DNA from: Pseudomonas sp. 10S4
GTDB taxonomy: Bacteria > Pseudomonadota > Gammaproteobacteria > Pseudomonadales > Pseudomonadaceae
Direction: 5' to 3'
DNA: 64,000 nucleotides
Assembly (NCBI RefSeq): GCF_034344865.1
Contig: NZ_CP133774.1
Coordinates: forward strand, 5,332,001-5,396,000
The position numbers were made by a program, and so were the translations under genes. Positions 22,434 through 32,817 of this stretch are shown one piece after another. The notes below the pieces were generated by a model. The model saw only the letters and a list, made by a program, of their open reading frames with translations. It was not told where the DNA came from and did not search any database. Position 1 is the first letter of the stretch; every line of letters starts with the position of its first letter.

Positions 22434-24118
22434 TGGTTCGGTTGTTCGAGTCGGGCGGCAAGCGTTTTATCTGAAGACGTATTCCGTGCTGGTTGCTGAG
22501 CGCTGTCGGGCATGATTTCCTTTAGCGACGGCAGACCAAAACGGTCAGGCTTGCCCGCCGTGGCCGGATCGACGTCGGTACGGTTCCACCAACCGCCGCC
22601 CAATGCCTGGAAGAGTGCAGTGGTGTCGCTATAGCGCGCGCCCTGAGCCTTGACGCGTGCGACGATCGCATTCTGGTAGGTTTGCTGCGCGGTGAGCAGA
22701 TTCAGATAATCGACCGCACCGAGCCGAAACTGAGCCTGCGCCAGGTCCAGGCTCTGCTGGGCCGCACGTTCGGCGATAACTTGTTGATTGAGCGCATCGG
22801 CATCGGCTTGCAGAGCCCTCAGTGCATTGGCCACATCCTGAAAAGCCGAGACGACGGCGCCGCGGTAAAGGGCCGCCGATTCGTCATAGGCCGCTACGGC
22901 GGCGCGCTTGCGATGTTCGAGTGCGCCGGCGTCAAAGATCGGCTGGGTGATCGATCCGGCGAGACTCCAGACACCCGTGCCCGAGGAAAACAGGCGGGTG
23001 CCGGCCAGTACCTCGGAGCCCAGCGAACCGGTGATGCTGAATTGCGGCAACTGGTTGGCCACGGCCACGCCAATGTTGGCACTGGCCTGATGCAATTGAG
23101 CTTCAGCGGAGCGCACATCAGGACGTTGCTCGACGATGGCCGAGGGCAGGCTGACGGGCAGTTCCTCGGGCAGATGGAGCGAAGCCAACTCGAAGCGTTC
23201 GCCCTTGTCCTGATTCGGAAACCGCCCAAGATAGGCCATCAACTGGTTGCGCGTTTGGGCGAGTTGTTTTTGTAGCGGCGGCAAGGTGGCGCGTGTTTGC
23301 GCAAGGCTTGCCTCTTGCGTGAGTACGTCGGTATCGGCGATTGCGCCCAGTTCGCGGCGTGATTTCAGCAAGTCAAGCTGGTCGCTCTGTAACTGGATAA
23401 TTTGCTCGGTAGCCGTCACCTGATCGCGCAAGGAGGCCAGTGTCACGGCGGTATTGACGACGTTCGAACTCAATGTGAGGTAAGTCGCTTCGAGCTGGTA
23501 ACGCTCGTAATCGGCTTGCGCAGCTGTTGATTCAATCTGGCGCCGGACGCCACCGAAAACGTCGGGCGCATAAGAAACGCTCAAGCTGGCCGAATTGACG
23601 GTCAGAATCGGGGCTGAGGTACTACCGGCCCCGGCTGAGCCGAGCGTGACCGGCGACACCTTCTCCCTGGTTTTCGACGCCGAGCCACTCAGCGAAGGAA
23701 ACAGCGAGGCCTGATCTGCATACACCAGTTCGTTGGCCTGACGCAGCGCCGCTTGCGCCGCCGCCACATCAGTATTGGCGCGCAGGGCTTCTTCGACGAG
23801 CGCATTGAGCGTCGGCGAGCGGAACAGCGTCCACCATTGGCCGGGGATATCCATCCCGGTGACCAGTCGTTGCGCCGCGCCACCTGCAACGTTTCCTGCC
23901 GAGGCGGTGGTTGAAGGCAGTTTTTCCCGTGAGTAATCGGCGTTCTGAGCGACGTCAGGACGGGAGAAGTTCGGTCCCACTTTGCAGCCAGCGAGCACGG
24001 CCAGGCACAGACAACACACAAGTACGGGAGCCAGCGTGTGAGGCTTGGTAACGCGCCGGCTTGGGGATTTGAAATTAACCACTTTTTTTACTCTCTCGGG
24101 AATGCGGCGTTTGCACAT
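22430..24118 (-). CDS. OprM/NodT-type outer-membrane efflux lipoprotein
   Basis: 562 residues from the longest start. A lipobox (LAVLAGC) places the lipidated cysteine near residue 45, so a shorter start within the first 15 codons is likely; a GTG after GAGAGAG fits. The two OMF repeats are clear (IVEQRPDVRSAEAQLHQASANIGVAVA; QFRLGAVDYLNLLTAQQTYQNA). It is the first gene of the OMF-adaptor-permease operon. The tail is longer than usual and Pro/Asn/Ala-rich. Confidence 0.9.
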   Translation of the reverse strand: MCKRRIPERVKKVVNFKSPSRRVTKPHTLAPVLVCCLCLAVLAGCKVGPNFSRPDVAQNADYSREKLPSTTASAGNVAGGAAQRLVTGMDIPGQWWTLFRSPTLNALVEEALRANTDVAAAQAALRQANELVYADQASLFPSLSGSASKTREKVSPVTLGSAGAGSTSAPILTVNSASLSVSYAPDVFGGVRRQIESTAAQADYERYQLEATYLTLSSNVVNTAVTLASLRDQVTATEQIIQLQSDQLDLLKSRRELGAIADTDVLTQEASLAQTRATLPPLQKQLAQTRNQLMAYLGRFPNQDKGERFELASLHLPEELPVSLPSAIVEQRPDVRSAEAQLHQASANIGVAVANQLPQFSITGSLGSEVLAGTRLFSSGTGVWSLAGSITQPIFDAGALEHRKRAAVAAYDESAALYRGAVVSAFQDVANALRALQADADALNQQVIAERAAQQSLDLAQAQFRLGAVDYLNLLTAQQTYQNAIVARVKAQGARYSDTTALFQALGGGWWNRTDVDPATAGKPDRFGLPSLKEIMPDSAQQPARNTSSDKTLAARLEQPNQ

Positions 24119-24510
24119 TTGAGGAGGGACAGCCCGAACCGGTCATGCCGTTTTTTTGTGCAAGCTGTCCAACAGGATAGGTGAGTTCGCCAGTTTTGCC
24201 GTGGTCGTAGCATGAAGAACTGGTCAGTTGGCTGGGGTCGTTGTGATATGAGACGAATCGTTTGGCCGCCCAGCGTCGGGGGGCGATTGAGATCCGATGT
24301 GACGCAGGAACACACTATTTGATGGCGGCGAGAACGCTATAACGACAGGGCTTGCCGTTGGATCTAATATTTAATCGGAATCAGGATCGTTTATATGCAG
24401 GAGGGCAATACCATGCCGACGGGACTAATTATATAACTCAACCAAACAGTCATTTAGTTTAGTTACTGAAAAGCACGCTCATACTGGTTTCATTACGAAG
24501 GGCACACAGG
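24119..24510. other. Intergenic region between divergent efflux and cupin genes
   Basis: 392 nt with no convincing gene. It must hold the promoter of the minus-strand efflux operon and that of the cupin gene. The part nearest the cupin gene is A/T-rich (24360-24480). No clear operator palindrome was recognised. Confidence 0.4.
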
Positions 24511-25020
24511 ATGACGCACAGCCATTCCAACATTCAAGAACTTATCGTTGCACTTGAGCTGGAGCCACACGTGGAAGGCGGTTACTACCGCAGAACCTTC
24601 CAGTCGGATCACGGGGCAATGGTTGAAACCGGGCGTGGCCAGCGTTATTCGATGACGTCCATTTATTACCTGTTGACCGAAGATTCACCCATTGGCTATT
24701 TCCATCTGAACCAATCCGACATCGTGCATTACTACCATGTGGGTGATGCGATCCAGTACAGCCTGATTTTCCCGGACGGCACATTGAAAACCGTGGTAAT
24801 GGGCAGCGATGTTATTGCTGGTGAATGTCTACAGCTGCATGTGCCTGGCGGCATCTGGAAAGCTTCGCAGCTCAGGGATGGTTCTACGGGTTACGGCCTG
24901 ATCAGTGAAGCGGTGTCACCCGGGTTTGATTTTGCAGATATGGAAATGGGCCGCCGACAGAAACTCACGGAACAGTTTCCCCAGCATTCGGTGCTGGTTG
25001 GAAAGTTGACGCAAGGTTGA
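24511..25020 (+). CDS. DUF985 cupin-fold protein
   Basis: 169 residues with the DUF985 pattern: EPHVEGGYYRRTF near the N-terminus, SIYYLLTEDSPIGYFHLNQSD, YYHVGDAIQYSLI and a C-terminal VSPGFDFADMEMG. It is a small beta-barrel protein; enzymatic function in this family is not established to my knowledge. It is the last gene with core-like composition before the low-GC island boundary. Confidence 0.85.
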   Translation: MTHSHSNIQELIVALELEPHVEGGYYRRTFQSDHGAMVETGRGQRYSMTSIYYLLTEDSPIGYFHLNQSDIVHYYHVGDAIQYSLIFPDGTLKTVVMGSDVIAGECLQLHVPGGIWKASQLRDGSTGYGLISEAVSPGFDFADMEMGRRQKLTEQFPQHSVLVGKLTQG

Positions 25021-25577
25021 TGGTGGAGATTGGCAAGCGACAGAAATCTTTCACGCAAAGAGCCGGTTCGCACGGAATGCATTTGTTGTCGAGAAGCAGG
25101 ACGCTGAGCCGTCAAATCTTTGGGTAACCGGGCTAATCCTGAAATACGATGTTACGTGTAATGTATATTATGTTAAATCTTGTATCTGGGTGGAGCTTCT
25201 CACATAGGTGTCCAACGCCACTAACTGTGAACGCTGGGAATTAATTGGAATGGAGTTCAACTCATCTGATTCCTTTAACAATCAGGCGATTACCGTTTCT
25301 CTTCGAGGTTTTTCATAAGTGTGTAAATGGCGTGTGCTAAAAATAACTGGATTGCTAGAACGCCTAGCGTGATGATTTATATATGTATTTTTGAATTGCA
25401 GAAAAATAGGATCGTTTCTATAAAATAAGTGGAAGAATTTTCTACGGCTGATTCAAGTCATTGGATTTAATAGCGTCAGGTTTACATGGGGCAATCGTTC
25501 TTTTCTGTTGAACGGACTGCCGTGCGATAATTAAATGGAAGAATATTCCTCGCTTTGACCTTGCTTTGCCTACACAC
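25021..25577. other. Low-GC boundary segment between core genes and island
   Basis: About 557 nt with no convincing gene. Base composition changes from GC-rich to clearly A/T-rich at about 25130. No tRNA gene or direct-repeat attachment site was recognised, but the shift marks the likely left edge of the island. Confidence 0.4.
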
Positions 25578-27393
25578 ATGACTATGTTTTACTTTTTAGT
25601 GATCTGGTTTGTGGAGATTGTTTTGGTTGCGCTTATTCACCCAGTGCCTTTGTTTGGGCAGCACGCATCGTTCGCTGCTGCTACGGCCAGTGATAGTACT
25701 GACGAATGTGTGCTTGTGGCACTCACGCTGAGTACTTTTGATGACTCTCTTTGTGCGACTGAAAGCCATAGGGTGGCGTGCGAGTTTCTTCAGATTGTGG
25801 CTAAAACGCGCCGTGGTGCATTGAAAGATTACCGATCTGTGATTGAAAAAATGCTGCTTTGGTGCTTGCTGATTAAAAAGAAATCGATATTTGAAGTTGA
25901 TAATCTTGACCTGGCTGAATTCATCTCATTTATTGAAGCCCCACCCGAGAGCTGGGTTGCCATATCAGGTCGACGATTCATACATTCACGGACGGATGTT
26001 GTAGTTAACTCCCTATGGCGCCCTTTTCGCTATGCGAGAAATAGCTCAAAATGGTGTCGCCCGCTAGTTAATTATTTCTTGTCTACAATGAGAGGTTATT
26101 TTCAAGAGGGTATTAGCATTCCGAAGAGCATGCCCCTTAAAAAAAGACAGTAGCTCCAAATTTAGCAACGCTTGAGGCCGAGGCTGCGGAGTATCTAAAG
26201 TTTATTTCTTCCTATACATCGGTAAGGGGGCGTCATGAAAAACAGCTTTTTGTTTTCGTTTGCGCTTACTATCTGCGCATTTCATTGCCTGAGTTTTCTA
26301 GATTGGTGACTTACATTCATATGGATGACTTCTCACCTCTCTCGAACGGACAGTGGGCCGTGTCAGTGAGTTCACCCGAAGGGTGTATATTTGCAAATCT
26401 TCCAAGTGAATTCACTGATTTTTTTAATCGCTATAGATCCCATCTGGGGTTGCCAGTCGCTTCAATAGCTAATGAACATGCTGCTCTATTCTCTTACAAA
26501 GGGTGGGACGATCAACCCGATAGCAGCACAATATATGACTGGGGGGTGAGGCTTCCGCAAGTTTGCACGCTAGGGGTTTCTGCGCCAAAATTATTGAACT
26601 GGTTGTCGAATGCATATAAAAATATTCAAGGGCACCAGGATCTGGTCAACTATGCTAGAAACAAATCGCAGAAAGATAAGCTTCACTTTGAAAGAGCGTA
26701 CCGCACCATTAAACAATTTGTAGCCCTGCACGAGGCTAAGAAAATTGAAAAAACATCCCCTTATCTTAGCTGCTCCCCAGTGCCATTTTTCAAATTTCCT
26801 TTGCTGTCCGAAAAAATTAAATGGCGCGTTGACTTTGATAGTATCTTTGATGTACTTCAGTGGCATATAAAGTCAGATGCGCATGATGAGTACATTAGTG
26901 TAATTTTGAGTTATATAAAATTTTCGAGCACTATGGAGTTCGGTGCGTCTCATCTTAGGTCGATCGCTTATGAGAAATTTATTCTGTGGTCTCTACTGGT
27001 TAAAAAAATTCCGCCACGTGAGATGTCAGAATGTGACGCGACTGAGTTCTATTTTTTTTGCGCGTCCCCTCCTGCTTCTTGGATTTCAAATAAACCTGTA
27101 AGAAGATTCGTTAAAGCCTTGAATTCGTCCATGCTGGATCCTAATCCTGAATGGAAACCTTTTTTATCAAGTTAGATTCCAATCGGGACATGTCATTCGT
27201 GCGTGCTGCAAGGATAGTTTCTTGGTGTAAATCAACTCAGGATTGGTTGGTCTCAAATAATTTAATTGATAAAAATATCTTTAATTCATTGGCTGCCCAC
27301 TTATGGCAGAATCGTAAAGCCGTTCAGCATAGATCAGCTATAATCTGCAAGCTGTCAGAAAGTCGGCCCGAGGCATTGGCCAACGAGGAGTAA
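25578..27393 (+). CDS. Tyrosine-recombinase-like protein with two SAM-like domains, frame broken at 26139-26145 and 27160-27165
   Basis: Three frame pieces join into one protein of about 605 residues if one A is added to an A7 tract and one T to a T6 tract. Piece 1 contains IEKMLLWCLLIKKKS, PPESWVAISGRRF and NSLWRPF, resembling the SAM-like core-binding half of tyrosine recombinases. A catalytic-like part follows (CAYYLRISLPEFSRLV; FNRYRSHLGLPV) with one candidate arginine but no HxxR box or terminal tyrosine. A second SAM-like half follows with the same pattern (YEKFILWSLLVKKI, PPASWISNKPVRRF, PEWKPF). Low GC and many A/T-ending codons point to acquired DNA. It may be a regulatory or inactive recombinase of a mobile element. 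The start is uncertain: ATG 25578 or TTG 25566, with a hydrophobic N-terminus. Confidence 0.5.
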
Positions 27394-27920
27394 ATGCCTA
27401 CTCACCATGCCGGTCTACCTCGACTGCCCGCCCTCCTCCAGCCCGCTGCGAGCGATTCCAGCTAAACAGTAAGCTCTGAGATTCATACTACCCGACACGC
27501 GCCCATATAAGGATAATATCTTTCTCAGTAAGCCACTCTAATTACTAGCCTGCAGCGTGGTGCGATCAGCCCCCAATCGTGATTGATGTCGAGACGCTTT
27601 GACAGCAATTTGACAGCCCTAGGTTTCGAGCCCTGCGATCTGGTGCATCTACCTTCAGCTCTCTACTGGAAAACCAGCATACTTGCAGGCTGGTGCGTTT
27701 TCGATGGCGCCGAGCAAACCAAAGCCACACAGCTGTATTACTGCGACATCCATAATTACTGGCTCAACACCGTATTTTTAATCGCTCTGGGAAAAGAAAG
27801 TGAATCAATGGGCTTCTAGCGTCACTGGAAAGCAAGCCCGCTCCGGCCACAGCAAGTATTCTCAGCGATTTCTCAAATCCTCAAAATATGGGTGTTGGAA
27901 CCGCACCCGGGCCAGTGCGC
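27394..27920. other. Stretch without a confident gene
   Basis: 527 nt between the recombinase-like gene and the end of the UvrD helicase gene. A plus-strand reading at 27583-27819 (78 codons, start TTG) encodes YWKTSILAGWCVFDG but has no recognised family or ribosome-binding site. It may be a remnant. Confidence 0.3.
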
Positions 27921-30433
27921 TTACCAGCCCCCTTTTGCAGGCTTTGCGAGCTCAACGAACCAATAGCAGTGTCGTTTGGCGCGCGTGATGGCGACATAGG
28001 CCAGGCGCAATGTCTCTTGGCCCTGAGCAGTGTCATAGGGCGCAGGATCACCGGGCTCACCCAGCCGAGCTTGCTCATATGCCATGTTTCGATGAGGCGA
28101 TGTGGACATCTGAGCGCAGTCTCCGACGAGGAGCACCGCGTCTGCCTCCAAGCCTTTGGAGCCATGATAGGTCAGTAGCTTGATGCTGCTGGCGCGCTTA
28201 AGCTTTCTTGCCTTAGCCAAAATCGAGCTGAGCTTGATCCGAACTTCCTTCTTGGTGTCATTTTTGCGATACAACACAAGTACTGTCTGCCCCTTGTCGA
28301 AATGCTGCTCCACGAGATCGGCGAGCTGGTTGTCATCTCGATCCAGAACTTGTACTGGGAAGGCAAGATCCTTGACCTTGGGATGCGCTGCGATTCCGTG
28401 CTTGTCTTTGTTGGTGGTGATCGATTGCACCAAGCTTTCGGCTGCGTCGATCACCATCTGTTGGGAGCGGTAGTTTTCCTTCATAAGTACGTGAGTAGTG
28501 CTCGGTGAAGGGAAGTACGACTCAAAGTTTTCGAAAAATTTAGGAGAACTCCCTCTCCAGCCATAGATGCTCTGCCAGTCATCACCCACCGCCATGAGCG
28601 ATGCAGGGTAGACTGCGGTATCAGTGGTAACGCTAAGCCCTCGATGCCGAGCTTCCCGAAACACTGCCCGCAGCCATGAGATGGTATTGGCCCCGCAGTC
28701 CTGGAATTCGTCTACAAGCAGATGCAGCATGGGCATGAAAATTTCATCCGGGAGTTGTTCCAGGTTGGCCGCACCTCGTTCGCCGAACATTTCGAACATC
28801 TTGTTGAAGGTGAAAATAGGAGGTGATTGGCTGGCGAGGTAGTCGTTAAAGGCTGGCCAGAAAATGGCGAGTGCATGGAAGAAAATCGCATCGGTGCTTT
28901 TCTGCGTAAAACTCATATTTCTCACGGCGTCAGTCACATCGAGCCCTAGGTTTTCCAGGAATGATGCCGTGGAATGGAACGCCTGCATGACGGGCGCCTC
29001 GCCCAGTTCACCCTCGAGCTCATACTCGAATTTTGGGCACTTTCTGACGTACCCTCGAAGTGCGTCGAGCGTCGCAACCCCTTCAGCGTAGTTATCCAGA
29101 AACAAGATGCCCTTGTCGCAATACACCTGGAACAGAGTTTTCTTCATGGTCGTGGCCCCCGTCAGCTTCATCCAGGGCATGGATTGCAAACACAGCTTTC
29201 GATCGTTGCTACCCACCCCAAGAATTACGTAGGCCTTCAGCTCTTCGCAGTAGCCGTTGGCGAAGAAGGTCAATCCCTTCAGGGTAACTGGAAACGGGCC
29301 GGCCTCAATACCCTCTATCGGCCAGGCACCTGCCGCACGCCAAAGGCGATCGACCGCGTCGGTCAGCTCCTCATCCCGCTTGGAACAATCAAGGATGCGG
29401 CCGACGCGCTTTCTTGCTTCTGCAGAGTTCGGACTCAATGGGAGTGGCTTAGCTGACGCGCGCACCAGTTGGGCTATGAGGCCCTGGAACGTCTCGTTGG
29501 TCTCATAGACGTGTTGATACGCTGCGTTCATCAGGTCGAGTTGTTCGGTGGTGAGGCGGATGTCGAGAGCATTTTCGACCTCGTTACCCTCTTCGTCTTC
29601 GGTGTTGCTGATCGAGAAAACTCGAACGCGGTAACCTTTGCGTGGGGCTGGCTACAGCGGATGAAGTCAAGGATCCTGGAGTGGAACGTTCGAACGATGC
29701 GGCCTGTGACCTCCTCGGTAAGGGTTACGCCCCAGAGCGCGAAGACCTCAGCTAGCTTGCGCCTGAAGTCCTTCCTGGATTCGCGGGTGAAGGTGACTAC
29801 TGCGATTCTTTCTTTGGGTATGCCCAAGTACTTGTGCAACACCAGCAGACGCAGCACCATCGTGGTGGATTTTCCGCTGCCGGCGCCGGCCACGATGCAG
29901 GTCGAAGGATCTCTGGAAAAGATCATTTTCCACTGATCGTCCGTGGGCTCCTGCCCACTTAGGTGTTCGGCGACTCTATCTCTGATCTCCCGCTCAACCT
30001 CAGGGGTAATAGGGAATCGCCAGTTGGCGAAAAGATTGTGATCAACCTGAGGGCCTTGAGCTTGTACGGCGCGGCCTGGACGCAGCTCGATGATGCGCTT
30101 TCCAGCTTCAATGCCTTCGGACAGTCCCTGTTGGTGGCCTACAAGAGCGCCAACCTCTTGCCCTTTTTCAAGGCCCTTCTCAAGTCCCAGCGTGTAACCG
30201 GCATGATTGCCCTTTTTCCAACCATCTTCGTATCCACGCCGACATCCGTGCTGCCACGACTCCTCGTCATGAGCACGCTGGGAGCGAAGGACAGCAGACG
30301 CTAGGGCCGACAAAATGCGGGCCCCAATTCCTCGCGGTAACAAGATGTCACCTGCCCGTTCCTCTTGTCGTCCTTGTTCTGCAGATCCCACGCTGTGCCC
30401 CTCTGTATGTTCATTTTTTCTGCTGCAAGTCAA
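27921..30433 (-). CDS. UvrD/Rep-type SF1 ATP-dependent helicase, frame broken near 29634-29639
   Basis: About 835 residues once one base is added to the AAAGG tract (minus strand), which joins SQPHAK to GYRVRVFSISNTEDEEG. Helicase motifs in order: Walker A VAGAGSGKST (about 182-190), Ia FTRESRKDF, II LLVDEFQDC, III GDDWQSIYGWRG, IV KENYRS, V TYHGSKGLEAD and VI AYVAITRAKRH. The first 120 residues carry a glycine-spaced repeat (GYEDGWKKGNHAGYTLGLEKG and on to about 111) with GxxxG spacing, unusual for UvrD. No GajA-like partner adjoins, so I do not call it Gabija. The start codon (TTG 30433 or a later GTG) is unsure. Confidence 0.82.
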
Positions 30434-30593
30434 CCGACCATCACTGGTCGCAACCGCTCTAGGTCGGTGGTAGACGCTGATGGTAATCGCCGAAACAAAA
30501 ATTTACGACTCGCAATTCCCAATCGGTTGATTGCACCCGGTTTCGGTTAAAGTCGTCGCCCTTATCCTCTGCATTGGCTTACGGACTCGTCAA

Positions 30594-31874
30594 ATGCCCG
30601 GCATCAAGCTCAATAACAGCACCCTTGCGTACTATGAACACTTCACGCAGACCATCAGTCTGAAAAGAGCCGAAAGGCCCGACCTCATAAATCTTGCGAA
30701 TGCGGTCTTCAACCCCAACTGGAACGCTGGGTTGTTGCTGGTTGATGGAGCCGAGAAAGTGCTTACTCCGCTGGCGCACGAGATGCGGCACTGGGTAGAC
30801 ATGAACTGCTCAATCAGGGGCCTGAAAACACTTCAAGACATCTTTAGACTGATTGCAGACCCCAGCGATACGAATGCTGCCATCAGGCCCTTGAAGCAGG
30901 ACTTGAAGCTGGATCACTTCATTGAACCGTATGATCACGCTGATCCTGCTGTGCAGTACCCTTGGCAGGTGGGTTTTCACCTGAGTCAGCCGAGATTCCA
31001 CGAGCCAATCGAGCATATCTCGTTATGTTTCTTTGGTAGCCGTGACCTCCAGCGCAGGCGTGTGCTCTTCAAATCGCCCGTTTACCTCGGCAGCATGCTC
31101 GAGACCTGTGCGGTCTACCAGGAACAACGGGATGTCATGCCCCTCTTCCTCGACGAAAAACTGCCAAAGGATGCACGTCGCGGCGCCGAAGCAGCGGCTT
31201 TGAATTTCCTTCAGGATCCGACAGCGCCAGAGTACCACTCCATCATCCACGCGATTTCGATCGGGGCAAAGCAGCGCGAGGGTGTCCACGGCGTATCACT
31301 TGCTGCGGGGCTTTGCACCCTGCTACTCAACATGCCGCCGCAGATGCTAAAAGAAAGCTGCCGGCGAATAGAGGATGCTTTGAAGAATCGCAGGTATGGC
31401 AACGGGGCGGTTTTGGCCGCAGACCAAATGCGCGCGATGACCGCAATCAATCCGGAGGCTGCTCTGATCCATAATGCGGTGACAGAGCTCGCCCACCGCT
31501 CGAAATCCGGTGCGCTCCCCTACAGTGATGACCTGATATTCGACCTAGTGCCTTTTTGGAAAAAGCGGCAGGCCGAGTTCTTCGAGCGCAGCCACATGCA
31601 TTTTGTCGCTCAGATCAATGCCATCCAGGGGCCGGAGTATTTCCATACTTCTATCCCTGCATTGATCGAAAATAATAAATGGATCATGGAGCAAAAAACG
31701 TTAGCGCTGACGCTCAATCGGCTGCCGAAGCGTCCGCCGATACTATTTGGCGACGGCTTCGTACTGGAGGGCGCTCCAGAATTTTGCGGCGTCGTGCCCA
31801 ACTATTTAGATGCCGATTTTTCGCTGGCTGGTTCAAGGCTGGAGATCCGCGAGCTTGCTCCAGAGGTCGCATAG
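30594..31874 (+). CDS. Unknown protein with an HExxH zinc-protease-like motif
   Basis: 426 residues from the ATG at 30594 (MPGIKLNNSTLAYYEHF). The segment TPLAHEMRHWVDMN holds HEMRH at residues 62-66, and a candidate third ligand lies in GSMLETCAVYQE at about 168-177, a spacing seen in some metallopeptidases. No signal peptide or TM is present, so it should be cytosolic. It is divergent from the UvrD helicase gene with 160 nt between starts, so they may share a promoter region. I recognise no named family; protease activity is an inference from the motif only. Confidence 0.6.
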   Translation: MPGIKLNNSTLAYYEHFTQTISLKRAERPDLINLANAVFNPNWNAGLLLVDGAEKVLTPLAHEMRHWVDMNCSIRGLKTLQDIFRLIADPSDTNAAIRPLKQDLKLDHFIEPYDHADPAVQYPWQVGFHLSQPRFHEPIEHISLCFFGSRDLQRRRVLFKSPVYLGSMLETCAVYQEQRDVMPLFLDEKLPKDARRGAEAAALNFLQDPTAPEYHSIIHAISIGAKQREGVHGVSLAAGLCTLLLNMPPQMLKESCRRIEDALKNRRYGNGAVLAADQMRAMTAINPEAALIHNAVTELAHRSKSGALPYSDDLIFDLVPFWKKRQAEFFERSHMHFVAQINAIQGPEYFHTSIPALIENNKWIMEQKTLALTLNRLPKRPPILFGDGFVLEGAPEFCGVVPNYLDADFSLAGSRLEIRELAPEVA

Positions 31875-32231
31875 ATCCGGGCTCAATTGCACCGTACGCG
31901 ACTGGCTTTAGACCCGGCGGGCAGCGATGCCGTCGGTTGGTGTCGATGGTGGGATGGCTCGCCGAGTCCCGAAACTGGGTGACCAAGTCAAGCAGGTACC
32001 GGCCCTGGGCTAGGGGCATTTGAACACCGCAGTAAACTCGGGGCTCTTCTTGGTCAGAGTGATCGCCATTCTTGAGTTCTTGCATCACCTGATTCTCCAG
32101 CTGGTGGAATTGACCGAAGAGACTAGCCGCGGATGGGGTGTTTTGTGCTTCCCTCTAAGCCATCACGCGATCAACGGAGAGCGACTCCGATCATCATTTC
32201 AGCGAAGTCTATGCAGCCGCCACAAATGGCA
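31875..32231. other. Stretch without a confident gene
   Basis: 357 nt. A minus-strand reading crossing about 31900-32110 encodes QLENQVMQELKNG and GRYLLDLVTQFRDSA with reasonable codons, but it overlaps the end of the HExxH gene and has no clear start. It may be a gene remnant. Confidence 0.25.
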
Positions 32232-32570
32232 TCACTTCGAAATGGATTCGACAGAGACCAGCTCCAGGTACTTGTATTTTTTCTTCTTTGCGGCGGCCTT
32301 GGCCTCCTGCTCAGCTATCAGCTTGCTTAGGCTGCTCGAGTCGTGCACAAACACTTCAACATCGCCTTCGTACACCTGTGACACATGCAAGGTCACTCGA
32401 AGCTTGGACGTATGGTAGGCACTGGTTTTCTTCAAGCGAACCGGCGTGCTTGGAGCTGGTGGAGACTGGGGTATTTCAGGTGCTGCAGGTGGCGCTGGCG
32501 GCGCTACGGGATCCACCCTGGCTCCGAAGAGTGCCTTTCGCATTTCTTCTTCACTTAATTGAATAGTCAT
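32232..32570 (-). CDS. Small protein downstream of the helicase-nuclease gene
   Basis: 112 residues from the ATG at 32570, preceded by AAGG; longer readings lack a ribosome-binding site. It begins MTIQLSEEEMRKALFGARVD, then has a Pro/Ala linker (VAPPAPPAAPEIPQSPPAPS), then a small beta-rich domain (KLRVTLHVSQVYEGDVEVFV) and a lysine-rich C-terminus. It is the last gene of a minus-strand series with the large helicase, suggesting an accessory or adaptor role. No family recognised. Confidence 0.65.
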   Translation of the reverse strand: MTIQLSEEEMRKALFGARVDPVAPPAPPAAPEIPQSPPAPSTPVRLKKTSAYHTSKLRVTLHVSQVYEGDVEVFVHDSSSLSKLIAEQEAKAAAKKKKYKYLELVSVESISK

Positions 32571-32817
32571 AGATCTACCTTGGAAAGCATTAGAAACTGT
32601 CACGGGTATGAGTGCCAGTCGTCCTGCGGTTGGCGATTTTATAAGGGGGATTGATCGACTGCGTGGTCGAGATCTGCGGATGCCGACGATAGCACTGGGA
32701 TTGCAAGCCATGCTCCCGCCGACCACCACACCTTATCTTCATCGCCAGCTGTTCCGCTGGGACAGCCGGCTTGGCACTGCCGCACACAACCGATCGCGCG
32801 CGCGATGAGTCAACTCT

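Noticed and set aside
27921..30433. Gabija system
   Set aside because: GajB is a UvrD-like helicase, but no OLD-type GajA gene adjoins this one.
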